A model generated the notes under the pieces. That model saw nothing but the letters and a program-made list of their open reading frames with translations. It did no database searches and had not been told where the DNA came from. A stretch of 64,000 nucleotides of DNA from Scatophagus argus (lineage: Eukaryota > Chordata > Actinopteri > Scatophagidae), in NCBI RefSeq assembly GCF_020382885.2, contig NC_058510.1, forward strand, positions 5,948,862-6,012,861. The letters are read 5' to 3'. Within the stretch, counting starts at the first letter, position 1; each line of letters starts with the position of its first letter. Positions 1 through 16,000 of the stretch are shown here, piece after piece. A program made the position numbers and the translations under genes.

Positions 1-140
1 GAACTTTGCTGCTGCTCAGGTGCAAACACACAAAGTGCACACGCAAACTTTCAGATGCTGCCTCTCCTTGAAGTCTTTCTCTATGTGTCGCTCGTTGGTT
101 AAAGTCAATGAGAATCCGTCTTGTGTTTGTCTTTTTGAAG

Positions 141-3075
<2,935 letters not shown>

Positions 3076-4245
3076 TGCTGTGGCACGGACAGCCTGGAAC
3101 CCAGAGCTCCACTGAGGCTGCCACTGCAGATCTGTTCAACTGTGCGCTGTGGCTGACACTCACCTCAGATAAACACCTTCATGATAAACACTTTGACTTT
3201 AATAGCTGATAATCAATCAGCTATGTGCTACCACCCACCTGCACCCTTAACCCCACCACCACCACACACACACAGACACGCCTATACACACATAAACAGA
3301 CCGGGGGTACTTGATATCACATTGAAAACAGTAATGTCTTGAACAAGGTGTAGCGATGCATCCACTGGATAAAATTACTGATAAACAACTGACAGTTACC
3401 AATGTCTCTGATCTGCTCAGAAGGAATATATTCCAACAAATGTGTGCTTCTTACTGTATATTTAAAAATTAAAGGATGAATGGGTTCAACAACATGCAAA
3501 AAGGCATATTTAGTGACTATGACATGTGACATTTTTCACACATTGATAGTAATGATCTTTCTGTCTGCACCGCAGATGGCTAACATTAGTATTGATAGCC
3601 TCTTGGATGAAACTAGTTGTACAGATCTGCCGCTATGTAATATAATCTTATAACACTAGATTTCATTTATTTTTGTTTATTTTTTTTCCTCCTCTGGATT
3701 TGCTGCACTTGATCTCTTTTTTGAATGCACTGGAGATTTTACTTTTGTGATAATTTATTTGACTCTACCATCTCCCACAGATACGGTATGATTTGTAATT
3801 GAACAAGACCATGGAAGTGAAGGGTTAAATTATTCCATTTTATATGTTCTTAGGTTTTTATTGGAATTGGATGATAACTGGGCTTCTGAAACTGGAAGGT
3901 AAGAGAGAAACATGATGCTAGCTGCTTTTGAGTCACTAGTCTGTTTTAATGTTTGAGTTTAGGTTTCACTTTTGTGTACAAAATCAAAAGTTAATAATAT
4001 ATATAATGTTTTTTTTTCTTTGGTTTGGGGAAAACTTATATGTATAGAGAAAATGACAAATGTTAGCTGTGCTTTAAGTATGAATGGGATGCATTCCTGC
4101 TCATGGATGTAGAAAACAAAATGTATATGATACAGCAATGTAAAGTTTTCTATGTTGCAAAAAATTATGTACAACTTTCTGTACAATACATCATCTGGCA
4201 TTCTAATCAGGTTCTAGGTCAATAAAGTTTTTGAACTTGGTTGAT
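3076..4245 (+). other. ARFGEF1: ARFGEF1 3' UTR
   Basis: An AT-rich untranslated stretch runs from the stop codon to a canonical AATAAA at 4221-4226. The likely cleavage point is about 15-25 bases further on. A CA-rich patch lies near 3264-3295. The only ORFs here are short and have no codon signature. Confidence 0.75.
4221..4226 (+). promoter_or_regulatory. ARFGEF1 poly(A) signal AATAAA
   Basis: Canonical hexamer followed by a T/G-rich stretch (gtttttgaacttggttg), which fits a downstream element. It is only about 65 bases from the poly(A) signals of the convergent CSPP1 gene. Confidence 0.7.
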
Positions 4246-4291
4246 TTGAAATACTGAATCACTGACTTCTAAATGATAAAACTGAAAGATG

Positions 4292-4341
4292 TTTATTTTT
4301 CTGCATTAATGACAAGGACAACAACCAAATAACATTTTATT
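4292..4341 (-). promoter_or_regulatory. CSPP1 poly(A) signals (two AATAAA on minus strand)
   Basis: TTTATT on the plus strand occurs at 4292-4297 and 4336-4341, giving AATAAA on the minus strand downstream of the CSPP1 stop codon (4721-4723). This implies a 3' UTR of roughly 400 bases. Confidence 0.6.
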
Positions 4342-4720
4342 TGAAAATAAACCCTCTGGGGCACATAACTAAAATAACTATATAAACATGTACACACATT
4401 TATGGTACATTTACAGATATGCACATTACAAAACTTTCTGTCTTGTAGGGTAAAAAGTGCACTTTTGATGCTTAGAGCAACAGTCCTGTGTAAGATTGTT
4501 CTTGTTTACGCTAACGGAAATGAATGTTTTTACAGGCTGCCTGTGGTCTCTAACGAGCTTTTGTAATCTAACCAACTCCCACATTTAACATGTTGGTGGC
4601 TGGAAAGTGATTGAGGCATCACTCGGCAGCAGTGTTTGTTCACAGGAGAGCTTCTACCTGCATCCAAAGAAAATGGGAAGCTGGCAAAGAATCCCGTCCT
4701 CAGAGACCAGGTAATGGAAG

Positions 4721-7700
4721 CTATGTGATGCGGTTTGTCAGCCAGGATCGAGCATCCGTCCTGCTGTTTGGCTTCTCCCTACAGCCTGAGCGTTTTACAG
4801 CATCCGACGTGCCTGGCCTCAGCCAAGGCTCTGTGGCAACTGTCTCCACAGAGACACGCCTCTCCAGGGCGGAGCACAGAGACAAGGCATCCGCTTCCTC
4901 ATCGCCAGGCAGCCCGTCTGGAGAGTGCAGAGGCTTTCCATCACACATTTCTTGGGGAAATCAGACAATAAAGAATGATGTAAATCCTGAATATGCATAA
5001 CTCTGTTGTAAAATTTTGTCGTAATTTTAAGTCCGTTAACATCTGTCTCACATTTGTCTGTGACTTTTGTAGAGAAAGACGTATAAGATGAGATTAAGAG
5101 AGATGATGCTCTTTCAGTGGACCAGCACTTCTACATGTCTGACCTGCTTTTGTTTTATCAGATGCGAACTGTTTCCTCTCACCTGACCTGCTGTTGTGAC
5201 CTCCAGTGTCTTGTCTTGTGATGTGGTGCTGGTCGTGAGCCTTGACTTGAGATTCAAGGTTCAAACCAGTCACTGACTGCAATGGCTGAGTGTCTGGTTG
5301 GATGTTATGATCCCTCTGATTTATGAACATACCTACTTCCTGTAGAAATTTAAAAAAAAGAGAGATCAGAGGAAGGAATGTTCATGTTGTACAATCAGAA
5401 AGCTAGTGGGGCTTGAATGAGACTGAAAGCATCAGCATGAGATGCTGATCTGATACTGCTGTGACACAGATCATTTTGACCTGAAGCAAATAAAAGAATC
5501 CATTTAACGATCAGCACCGTACAGCATGGTCACGTCTCCTCCGTCGGGCTGTCCTCTCCCGGTGCTCTGCTGAGGCCTGAGGGGGTCTCTGCTCTGTAAC
5601 ACACTCTTCGCATGCATCACCACTGTAAACATCTGACAAAGCCATTCATCATTACACACAAACCTCTATGTAGAGACAGTGCCAACCAATAGTTCATTTC
5701 ATTCAGATATATGTGATATGAAAATGAGGAAAATCAGTCCACTCAGCAAAACCTTTTTTAAAACTTTTTTAGTGGGAAAGGGAAGGAGAGAAAGTATTCA
5801 AAGGCCTCCCTTCCTGCACCAGGCTTTTTAACAGTTTCTGTGACGCCCTGTTCCCAGTGGCTGGCACTGTGCTATCGCCACCCTGCAGCTGGCAGATGAG
5901 CCTTGCCCCCAGCACTGGCACCAGCTGCAACAGAGAGATGCGAGCTGGCATGTCCCACAATTAGTCTGGCACAGAGACAAAAAGCTAAATTGGTCTGGCA
6001 CAGAGGCTGTTGTAGTGCCGTATTGTGAGGGTGTATGGAGCTGACCTCCCAAGCCGTGTCAGCTTTATGGAAAATGTCTGGAGCCTTACAAAAAGAGAAG
6101 TCCCAAAGCAAATTGTGTCCCCACTGATGTAAACACTTTCTTCATACTTGAAAGAAGAAGACAAGAGGAGCAGGGACAGTCTGTACAAACAGAATATGTT
6201 CAGTCAGGCTTACCAATGAAATTACTCTCAGAAGGCAATATGGAGTCTCTGTGGATGTGCTGTCCAGGTTTGCTCCTCTGAGAGAAGACAAACACCAGGT
6301 AAACGCTTAGCACTAAGATGTTCTTGACTACCCTGGCACAATGAAAATGCCTGTTAAAGACATGATGACCACTCACAGAATGATGGTGGCTCAGCTGCTG
6401 GTCCAAAAAGTCTGTAGTGAAACACATAGCGATAAGTTAAAGAGCACAACAGATGGAGGAGAATTTGTGAGTGTGTGTGTGTGTGTGCTCACTGACCATG
6501 CTCTTTCTCTCTCTTCATGAGCGTGATTTTGCGTTGTTGTTCACGAAGAAGTGCCTGCTGTTGGATGTCCAGACCTTGCGCGTCAGCAGGAGGGTCGGGG
6601 TACATGTAACGCACCTCCTCACGGGATTCTGTGTCTGACAGATAAATGAAAGGTATCGTCCCGTATCTGTCCCAGCAGTAGCAGTCAAGTGGGTTTCTTT
6701 GGTTGATGCAGCAGCAGTAAGCACAGTGATATAAAATACCAAAGAAAAGGTTGGGAGGTCCAGACATCAAAATAGAAACCGAAACATTTGTTATTCGTCT
6801 GTGTCTTCCTCCTCTCTCTGAAGGGGCATCTTGGCTGAGACTCAGCAGCTCCACAGCCTGGCTACAGGCCTCTCATACATCAATATCACGGTTTGACTCT
6901 ACAGAAAGTATCTGACGCAGCTTTAGGAAGTAAGATTGACATACAGTAAATTAATTTTGTCAATTTGTCACAAAGTAGCATTTCTTCTTATTTTAATGGT
7001 CTTACAAGATGGAGCCCTGAACGTCTCCCTGCAATAACTCGGTCTGGGGACTCATCCAAAACCATTTCCTTGCTCGCTTGCATTACATTCTGTTTATGCT
7101 GCCAAACAGCCTGACACTGATGGACCTCATGAGATTAAAGTTTTACTGTGGTTAGAGGAAGACATAGGACTGACAAGGCTCTGGACAGTCCAAACCATCT
7201 GACAATGCTCAGCTGCTTTAGGACCACAGTTATCTTCGTCTTCTGAATGGCCAAGGCGATTAAAGGAACGTTTTTCAACCACTTTGTTTAAGCCAAAAAA
7301 AATGGGTCAATTCCGGATGCAGAAGCAAAGTCAGCAGTTGTAATAGAAGTAAGATGAAACAATATTTCACTTTCACACACACACTGTAAAAGTCTCAGTG
7401 CAGCTTCTAAGAGTATTGTATAACCCCTTCTTGCAGTTATGACTACTCTTTACCTCTGGGTCATATAGAGCAAGGAAGGAAGGAGCAAATTGGCACAGGC
7501 AGGCACGCAGACTCTGCTAATGATTCTGAAGTGGAGGCACGCAGATTGCAACAGGACACAGACTCAAGGTGATTAGTACTCAAAGTGTCATTACCTCTGC
7601 ATTTCAGCTGATTGAACTCCCTGATATTTTGCATATTAACATGTGCAGCCAAGGAGGAGGGAATCTGGGTTGATGGCTGAGCAGCTTGCTTGCTCGCCAG

Positions 7701-7956
7701 TTCAAAGGCATCCACTTTGGGTCGTCTTCTGGGCCTGAGAGAAGAAGAACAACCCCAATTTAAACAGGGCAGGTACCTCAGGTGACGCAAACATGCCTCT
7801 CTGTAAATGCTCCAATAGCTCATCATCCTGAATGTTTTCCAGCTGTGCGCAATAACACTGAGATTGCACTTCCACTTGATAGACTGAACCCTGTAAGTTA
7901 GACCAGATTCAAAATGACTTCAGTGATTGTTTTAAAATAGTAATGACATAGAACCT

Positions 7957-7991
<35 letters not shown>

Positions 7992-10900
7992 AGCACTTCC
8001 AAATGCTTTTTTGAGGCCTAATGCTTTGGGGTTTCTGTGTAAGCAGCTTATATTGGAAATGAAGAAAAGCAGAACTGGCACCAGTTCAAACGCATTTCTC
8101 TGATGATTTGCAATGATTTGATGATTTGTATGTAAGCAGAGATTTTACATTACAAGTAGTTTGCAATAGTAGTTCATGGCCTTTTGGGCAGGGGAGGGGG
8201 GCTTAACTAACATACTATGTCAGGGTAGTTAGAGTAGTGATAATAGATGAAAAGAAAATTTCCCTTTAGGGATCATACTGTTGCATTGCTGCAGTAATGA
8301 GTCCCTGAAACTAATCTGAATGGAGATTAGAAGATAGCCAATTTGACCTGGGTCACTTTCATCAGCCTGAAGCACCAGAAAGCCTCCTTAAATCTGAACA
8401 GCAAATCAAATTTGCATCTTAACAAGACAGAATTAGTATTGTGTCTTCACCTTAAATGCATCTGGCGGTGCATTAGGTGAAATTGGACCTGATAGGGCAA
8501 AGCACATCTAATCTGTTCTCTAGATGGTAATTCTTTTAGCTAAGAAGAACATGTTGAAATCTTGTTCATTCTGGACACACTATGCCTGTACAAAATCCCC
8601 CTGCTGTTCAGAGGTATCTGAATACAATACCTGTTGGGGAGACTGAAGTGACTCTCCTGTGGATCGGTTTGGCCCAACTGAACCTCCAACTGTCTCTGCT
8701 CTTTCCTCAGGTATCTACGGAGGGCCGACAGCTCTCTGATCACTTCCTGCTGACCATCTGAAGCAAACAGAGGGAGTGAGGGGAGGCATTGACAAGGATG
8801 GCAGCAATAAATATTTAACTGGTAATTTATGATTTACAAGCAACCAACATTTGATTTTTGTGGGGAGATGAGGTACAGATAGCTCAAAACTGTCTCACCT
8901 TGTAGCTGAGGTAATTTCACGGGGACTGGTCGGTACTGTGGTGCTGACACAGACCGCTCCTGTTGCGGAAGTTACAACTTTTATTCCAGATCTACATCTA
9001 AGCAATCTTGATGTGTAAACATTTGCATCTGTGACTTACAGTCCTGGAGGAAAATTGGCTCACAACCGAGGGAGGTCTGGATGCCACGAGATGTGTCTGT
9101 TTCCTCTGCAAGGTTGGGATGGGAGGAGACGGCACTCTCTGCAAATATACGAGCGGAATAACATTAGTTGATAAAGATGCTCAATGAAACTGCAAGCTGC
9201 AGTGCCAATGACCTTTCACGGTTACTGTAACTTACAGGCAACTGCTCCCTTTTCTCCTGTCTGTCTCTCACACTCTGAGGCACCGTCTTCTCAATCTTTT
9301 GTTCCTGCCACACCTTCTTTTCCTCCTCCTCCTGGTGTTGTGAAAGAAAGTAAAAAACTCTGTTTTTCCAATTGCAATGGGAGGAGACCCCCTCAACTGT
9401 GAGAAAGTGATGAAGTGCTTTTCATCGAAGATACGAACCCCTCACCTGAACCTTCCTTTGCTTCCTTTGTTCCTCCTCAAATTGGCGCTTGATGTGAGCC
9501 CTTTCATTGGCCACCCTCTTCTCATCTTTTTCCTCCATAATCCTCATTCGTTCTCTTTCCTCTTCCTGCTTTCGCTTGTTTTCCTCTATCTGTTGGTAAT
9601 GAAAAGGTTATATATATAGTTCATCTACAACCTATGTGCAATGCTCAGGAACACTGAAAGCATTTGGATTTCATAAAAAGGAAAACACACACTAAAGCAT
9701 TTCATGTTTTATTTGATTCATGCTCTCCGTTAGCATCCAAGCGTACGCTGACAGCTGTGGGCTTACCTGCTGTCTGAGGTCTTCTTTGTATCTGTCCTGC
9801 ATGCGGAGCTGCTCTGTAGTTGGCTGACTATTGAAACCTGCAAAGACAAGCGGGACAGAAAGCAATCTATCCACAAACAAACAGCAATGTATACACAAAT
9901 TCACACAAAGTGCACAGCAGACTGACATACCATCTAGTGTATGTCAGTCTGATGTGCATTTTGTGACCCAGACTGCCACAACTTTGGCACAAATACTCAG
10001 GGAGACTGAACACTACCTGATAATCGATGGGAAGTGGGAGCTCTGGTCTCATCTCCAGGACTAAGTCCATCCCCTGTCAAAAAGCTTTGTGTCTGTCCAC
10101 TATTCCTAGACACAGGACCCCTGTATGACTCCTCGTTGATCCTGTGCATATGATTCAGGTCACCTATAGGAGGGGAAACATTTATTTAGTACCTTAAACA
10201 GGCTGCTTATTTATTATCAGAATCAGAATCAGAATACTTGGGAATACTTTCCCTGGGGGAAATAAAGGTATCTCAGGTTCAACAGACCTCATCACAAAAG
10301 AGAATGAATTCCTACTTACTGACAAGGTTGCCGTTTTGGTCTTTAATTGGAGCACCTCCCCCACTTCTCCCCCAGGGGTTGAACGCCTTCATCTCAGCCT
10401 CTATCTTGGCATCATATCGCTCCTTCTCTTCTTTCTCTCTTCTTTTGCGCTCTTCTTTTTCTTTGATCTGAACGCAGGGAAGACAGGATGTTTCAAAAGT
10501 TGATGCATTTCTTTGCCTTCAGGAGATGCTGACTTCACCACATTCTAACTGTCAAAATATGTGGCCTGTCTCTAAAATGAGTCAACATCTGGGTCTCCTG
10601 TAGTATCAGCATGGAGAAAACAGTCAACAACAAACTCTTCTTGGTCACAAACTGTTGTCAGTAACTTAAAGTGAACTTGTATATGACATGTATATCATAC
10701 CTGCTGTATGAGAGCTTCTTGATAGTTCAGTGCTCTCTGTCTCCTCTGCTTGTCTTTGTCAACAAAAAGCTCTCCAGCATCCAGGGGAGACGATTTGCGC
10801 TGATCATTTGCCCTAGAACGAGAAAGACAGATATGAGACAGACAGAGAATCATGTGTTCAGGAGGTACTGATAGACATGCAGTGATTGCCCTCTTCTGGA

Positions 10901-13900
10901 AGAGGGAGAAATCTACTGAAAATTGATTTTCAGTGCAAAGAATAGGAATTGCACACATTTTGAAAAGGTTTTAAATTAAGTACACTGAAATTATTATCTA
11001 AATGAATATAATTCTATTGCAAAAATCACAGTGGTGGGATGGACACTGACTCAGTGCGGCCACTGGGTCCGAGAGGACTGTGGAAATTCCCAGACTGCTG
11101 CACCCCTTCAGGCAGACCATCTAATAAAGAAAATTTAAAAAGACAAGATCATAAATACAAACAGATTTCACAGTTAGCTAACTGCCTGCCAACTTCTCTT
11201 AGTATTAAAGTCTTTGAGCTCAGACAAGGGCAGAAAATTGGCAGCAAAATTAAAATGGAAAGAATTTAAATGTAACCAAACAGACCAGATGGATGAAGTG
11301 AGATCCATCTGAATCTTCAGAACTCATATCCAATAAGCTCTATATCCCCTTAGTAATAAAATCAGTTCAAAGCCAAAACCTCTTGGCCATTGACATGATG
11401 ATAAAGTGGCTCCTTAATAAATACTAATATCCACAAAGAGGTCAGGGAGTTTATTTAAACACATGTGAATTACACCCGTCTTAGGTTAAACTGCCTGATA
11501 CCACAAGTCAGTTTACGACCCTGAAGACACTTGACACAGCAATGCCTGAGGACCATATGTGTATTTACAGCAAATATACAAAATTTACCTTGCTGCTGAC
11601 CATTTTAAAAGGATATCGTCCAGTTTTAGATATTTATGAAAATCAGTGAAAAGCAGACAGTTGAATCTTTCTTCAGGGGCAGTGAGTGATCCAGTATCAG
11701 TATGTACAGCTGCACTGCTGCACAACGATTATGTAAGTTTGAAGTCAGTGCTCATTCCACTGTCAAATCAATGTCACAAATCACAATTTAAAAATCCAAA
11801 ACCACTGCAGCCTGCCCTCAAAAATGGTTAGCAGTAATGTAACGTATACATGGTTTCAAGCAAAAGGCAAAGAAGCAGATCAATGAGAAACATATAAATG
11901 AAAATGCTGTAATACTATACTGTGATTGCAATGAAGATTGGGCTCTAATGGATTCCTGGTTCCATAATAGTAATAAGCTGCATCATATGGAGTCTTGTAA
12001 TTACTAGTTAGAGTGGGAGGAACAGGAGGAGGAACACCAGCAACCCTGAAAAATCAAAATCACAGAAACAACACTGAATTTACAGCAGAGTTGTTCATTT
12101 CATTCATGTAATAAAAAGCAACATTGAGCTACCTCGGGAGGGCCACTTCTCCTAGCATGTTCGAGAAGTCCTTGTGGTAGTCTTCATTAAAATAGCCCAG
12201 CGAGGGGACACCTTCTGCTGCTCTCATTCTGGAGCCAGGTCCTGTCTTCTCTGTCAGTTGACTGGGAACTGTACTGTAGTCGATGAGGGACTTTGCTAGG
12301 GGGCCTGTCTGTTCTGTGTCCTCAGTGGGTCTGTCATGTTTAGGCCTTGGATTTGGATTCTCTTCTACAGCCTCCAGATCTATTCCGGGCTTGTATGGGA
12401 CATCTCGTCTCCAGCTGTCAAACTGTTGTTTTACAGCCCCAAACTGCTTAATTCGGTCAGGCTGGAAGGGGTAATGCATCAAGCAAAAGCCATCCATCAA
12501 AGGGAATTGTGCAACAAACATTGAGAAAACAATAAAATCATGCATGTATATCATCATCTATGAGAATGACACATAATTTGACATGTGAGATCTGTTTATT
12601 GAGCTGTTTAGACATTTCTATGAGGCTTTCACTGTGAAAGATACAGAAACAAATGCAGGACTGACACGTGTGACTGGGTTATGGGATCTTTCTAAAAACT
12701 GCATCAATTTCAGCCTCCTCTTGCCATTATGCTTTACCTCTTTTTCAGGGTCTGTGGCTCCAGTGGCAGCAACCCTTAGTTCAAATTTCTTCTCTCTGAA
12801 AAAAACAAAAAATCATCCTACTACTTTGTGGCTCACAGAGATGTGCCAGCTGAAGTAACTCTAACGGTAAGTGAGTATATACTCACCTGATCTTGTTTCT
12901 TTGCTGTTCAGCTATTTGTTTCAGCAGCTCTTGCTTATACTGTTCTTTTCTCATCTGAGAGGCTGTCGACTCTTCTTTTGCTCCTGCATGACAACGCAGA
13001 ACCATAAACATGCAAATGCTGTCAACTGTGTTGCTGAAAAGAGATTTCAAGTCACAAACTCCATCAATTATCTCACAAGCCACTTATATCTGAAAGCATC
13101 ATGCAATAAGAATGGTCTTTACCAATGATTAGTCCAGTAGCAAACTCTGTTTTATCCTTGCTGGTAGCAGGTCTTGATCTGGCAGCCATCTTCATGCTGT
13201 CTGGCATTTTCAGACTATTAAACACAGATAGAAAGACAGATACAGACACTCAACAAGACTCATCCAATTACTGAAAGCATATTAATAGTAACAGCAAAGC
13301 TTTCAGTTCCCAGTTGAGCTCCTTCCAGCCACCATTTTACATCATATACCGCCTCACGGCTTGCCTGCAGAGTCAGGGAGCAAAGCCTCATTCTACAATC
13401 AATCCAGCTCCTCTGATAGAACTGGGGTGAGTAATTGTTTGTCTGGAGCTGCGCCAAGGCTCACCCTCCATCACCGCCCAGCACGTTAGCGGATTATTGA
13501 GAGCGCCTTGACTTAATGGCATGAACGGAAATAATAAAAGACAACAGGATGTAAGAGAAATGCTGGGAAGCAATAACTGAGTCTGGTAGCAGCTATCTAT
13601 ATCTGCCTTGGGTTACAGTGGCCCTGTGTTGGCTAATTCAATCAGATTATTTTAATGATTAAGAAGATGTATGTGACTCTCATTTGGGCGGTCCAGCTCT
13701 GCATAAGAATATGGTTGTTATCCTGGATTTTTCTGTTTCAGCACTGCAACATCTCGTTGCTGCAGTCGATCAGAACTGTACTTATAAACAATAATCTTGC
13801 TTACTCTGACTTGTTGTTCTCGACATTGTTGTTCTGATCATGAACATCAGGGGCCTCCACCTCCATCATGTCCTGAGGAGTCCTGCCATAGAGACAGATG

Positions 13901-15670
13901 AAACAGATCATACCTGATCTTTAGTGTACGGTATATATGTAATACATGAAAATAGATCAAAATCATACACAAGAAAAACTACACCTGTTAGCTCTGTGTT
14001 GTCTGGATTTCCTCCCCTCTTTGTACTCAGGCTCTGGGGTGTGTCTGTCTTGTTTCCTCCTATGCCTAAGCTCGAACTCCTCCTCCCTGTCTGTGCTTAG
14101 CTCCTCCTCAGAGCTATAGGGCTCCCTTCGCCTATAGAGTTGCCAACGTCTTCGTCCCCGATGTCCTGGACCCCAGGTCGACGTCCTTTTTCCATCATCT
14201 GCTGCCTCAGTCAGAGTGGCAGCATCTCTCCTGGATGCAGGGGGCTCCCTCAGAGGAGAGTGTGCGTTTGGATAAGTGTTGAAGACGGTGTCTGAACTTT
14301 GAATCTGTCCAGGCTGAAAGTGGAAACGAGAAAACAAATTTAATATGAATAGTATTTATTTTCTACCAGGGTTAAAAGCTTTACAGCACATACCAAAAAA
14401 TTACAAACTATGTCTTTGATTTAAGGTGCTCTGTATATTTGATAAGTGAAAGCAGAATTGGTTTTATTTTACAAAAATGTAACGATCAGTGTGCTTGCTT
14501 GTTTGTTTGTTGTTTATTCTCGTTACCTTTAAAGTGATGGGAAGTGTTCCCCTCTTAAACTTTCTGATTTGAGCTTGTTCTTGTAGGAAGAGGTTGTATT
14601 CTTTATTTCTCTCCTCTCTCAGTTTGTCCTGTGAGAGAGAAAAAAAAAAACAGCACAGTTGCATATTTCAAGTGCTGTATTTGAATCTGACTCAACACTC
14701 ACACATACAACAATCAAACCAAACACACAAAGTCAGCAGTATATAGTAGATTAAAGATAAGCTTTACTGTAGCTTTTATATATTGCAGTCTCATCTCAGA
14801 TTACACTGACTGTTTAAGGGCAGCAGGATTTCCCAAAACCTGACTGATGCTTTTGTGGGTTTCAGTATCTTGCTAAAGGCAGCAGAGATCAAGCATTACT
14901 TGAGACAGACTCTAATGATAAACAGCAAGGCTTTTCTGATATTTTTGACTGTTTGACTATTCATGATACATCTCTTCAAAGAAGAGATGAGACATATTTG
15001 ACCCAGGTGGGACTTGAACCCACAATCCCCAGCTCCGGAGGCTGATGCCTTATCCATTAGGCCACTGGGCCACTGACACACCCTTTATCATCTTCTTGCA
15101 CCTTATAAGTAAGCTTGAACTTACAAACAACAGCAGTTGCCTGGAGATACAAAGCACCATACAATCAACTAATCATCAAAGCTTCAGCTGAGTCACTGCA
15201 GCATATCAACTCCATTAGCATTGTTATGAGTTAAGTCCTGCCATGGGGGAAAACATCCCATCATGGAGACACACACACACACACACACACAAAAGTGCTC
15301 CATAAAGCACCTACCCAGGAACACAGAAATAGACAGACACACACACCTGAACGGATCTCTTGTCATCAATAGGTAGAGAGAGGCCCTGGGGTTGTGGATG
15401 AGGTTCAGTAGTTTTCAGATCCTTTTTCTGGAGGCACACCATGACCACAAAGGACAGGAAGGTGAGTCAGCAAAATGTAACAAAAGGGCAACTTCTTGTA
15501 ACATTTCATAACCTTTGTTTTCAAAGACATCATCAGACCGTGGCAACATAATGTTTGTAGTCAAGTTGAAGGTCCTGGTTAAGTTTATTCTTCTTCCTTT
15601 CATAGTTGGTTCCCAACAGCAAATTTAGGCCCAAACCTGGAAAATATCAAATATATAACACATGACACAT

Positions 15671-15750
<80 letters not shown>

Positions 15751-16000
15751 AGACATAACACTATGCCTAAAGAATGTAATCTGTCCAATATTAGAGATTT
15801 GAACAATACCTCTGTCTGGATTAGGGCATATTCCTTGTCCTGCTGATGCTGGAGGCATGTCCACAGTTTTCTATATTATCAGCCCTTGACTACAGAGAAC
15901 ATTCACACATGGCGTCAAAACACTGAGTATATTTCCTCTTTAATAACAACTAACCATGTGGTCATCATAAAAGGTAATCATCACATACCTTGATTTGCAT
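4721..16000 (-). CDS. CSPP1: CSPP1, centrosome and spindle pole associated protein 1
   Basis: CSPP1 is a microtubule-associated protein of centrosomes, spindle poles and the ciliary transition zone/axoneme; human mutations cause Joubert-type ciliopathy. Exons in transcription order: 16000-15989, 15870-15810, 15636-15539, 15421-15347, 14628-14527, 14313-13985, 13882-13805, 13214-13123, 12983-12887, 12795-12738, 12461-12133, 12045-11921, 11120-11030, 10812-10701, 10467-10320, 10163-10017, 9837-9767, 9589-9446, 9331-9236, 9138-9040, 8959-8899, 8757-8631, 7734-7595, 6634-6497, 6411-6377, 6277-6214, 5632-5534 and 4950-4721 (stop TAG). Phases agree at every junction, giving about 1,085 aa. Family blocks seen: [23 protein letters not shown], the [20 protein letters not shown] block, [33 protein letters not shown] and C-terminal [12 protein letters not shown]. 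The middle is long Glu/Lys/Arg coiled coil. Least certain are the start (MQIK, upstream stop in frame), donor gtctga at 15538 and donor gtgacc at 5533. Confidence 0.9.
7957..7989. repeat. (TG)n microsatellite in CSPP1 intron
   Basis: About 16 uninterrupted TG units within an intron; no coding context. Confidence 0.95.
10216..10262 (+). repeat. Relic of the common fish AGAATCAGAATCAGAA-type retroelement tail
   Basis: Contains tandem ATCAGAATCAGAATCAGAATACTT followed by a TCCCTGGGGGAAAT-like stretch. In fish genomes this combination marks degraded retroelement ends. It lies in the CSPP1 intron just downstream of exon 10467-10320. The family cannot be assigned by eye. Confidence 0.5.
14999..15071 (-). 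tRNA. tRNA-Arg (anticodon CCG)
   Basis: The reverse complement folds as a 73-nt tRNA. The acceptor stem is GGCCCAG/CTGGGTC (one G-U pair), the D arm contains GGCCTAATGGATAAGGC, the anticodon loop is CTCCGGA (anticodon CCG), and the T arm is GTGGG-TTCAAGT-CCCAC. A and B boxes are intact. It matches the known vertebrate tRNA-Arg-CCG type (GGCCTAATGGATAAGGCATC). It lies in the CSPP1 intron between exons 15347-15421 and 14527-14628, in the same orientation as CSPP1. No clean TTTT terminator follows within about 10 bases, so termination is unclear. Confidence 0.93.
15269..15291. repeat. (AC)n microsatellite in CSPP1 intron
   Basis: About 11 AC units; simple repeat. Confidence 0.9.
15670..15752. 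repeat. Compound (AC)n(AG)n microsatellite in CSPP1 intron
   Basis: A short AC run passes into about 27 AG units and then imperfect GGAGAG. On the CSPP1 sense strand it is a long CT/pyrimidine run followed by GT. It lies between exons 15870-15810 and 15636-15539, ending about 35 bases before the acceptor of the second. Apparent Ser/Leu-rich ORFs across it are repeat artefacts. Confidence 0.95.

Noticed and set aside
4611-5000. 129-codon plus-strand ORF
   Set aside because: Antisense shadow of the last CSPP1 exon, which carries the conserved [12 protein letters not shown] on the minus strand.
5985-6188. Open minus-strand stretch (reads [13 protein letters not shown]) after CSPP1 exon 6277-6214
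   Set aside because: Its acceptor and donor phases do not fit the flanking exons. The segment 5632-5534 fits in phase and resembles the human protein at this place.
15600-15806. Ser/Leu-rich minus-strand ORFs across the AC/AG repeat
   Set aside because: Translation of a microsatellite. The real CSPP1 exon here uses another frame (15636-15539).
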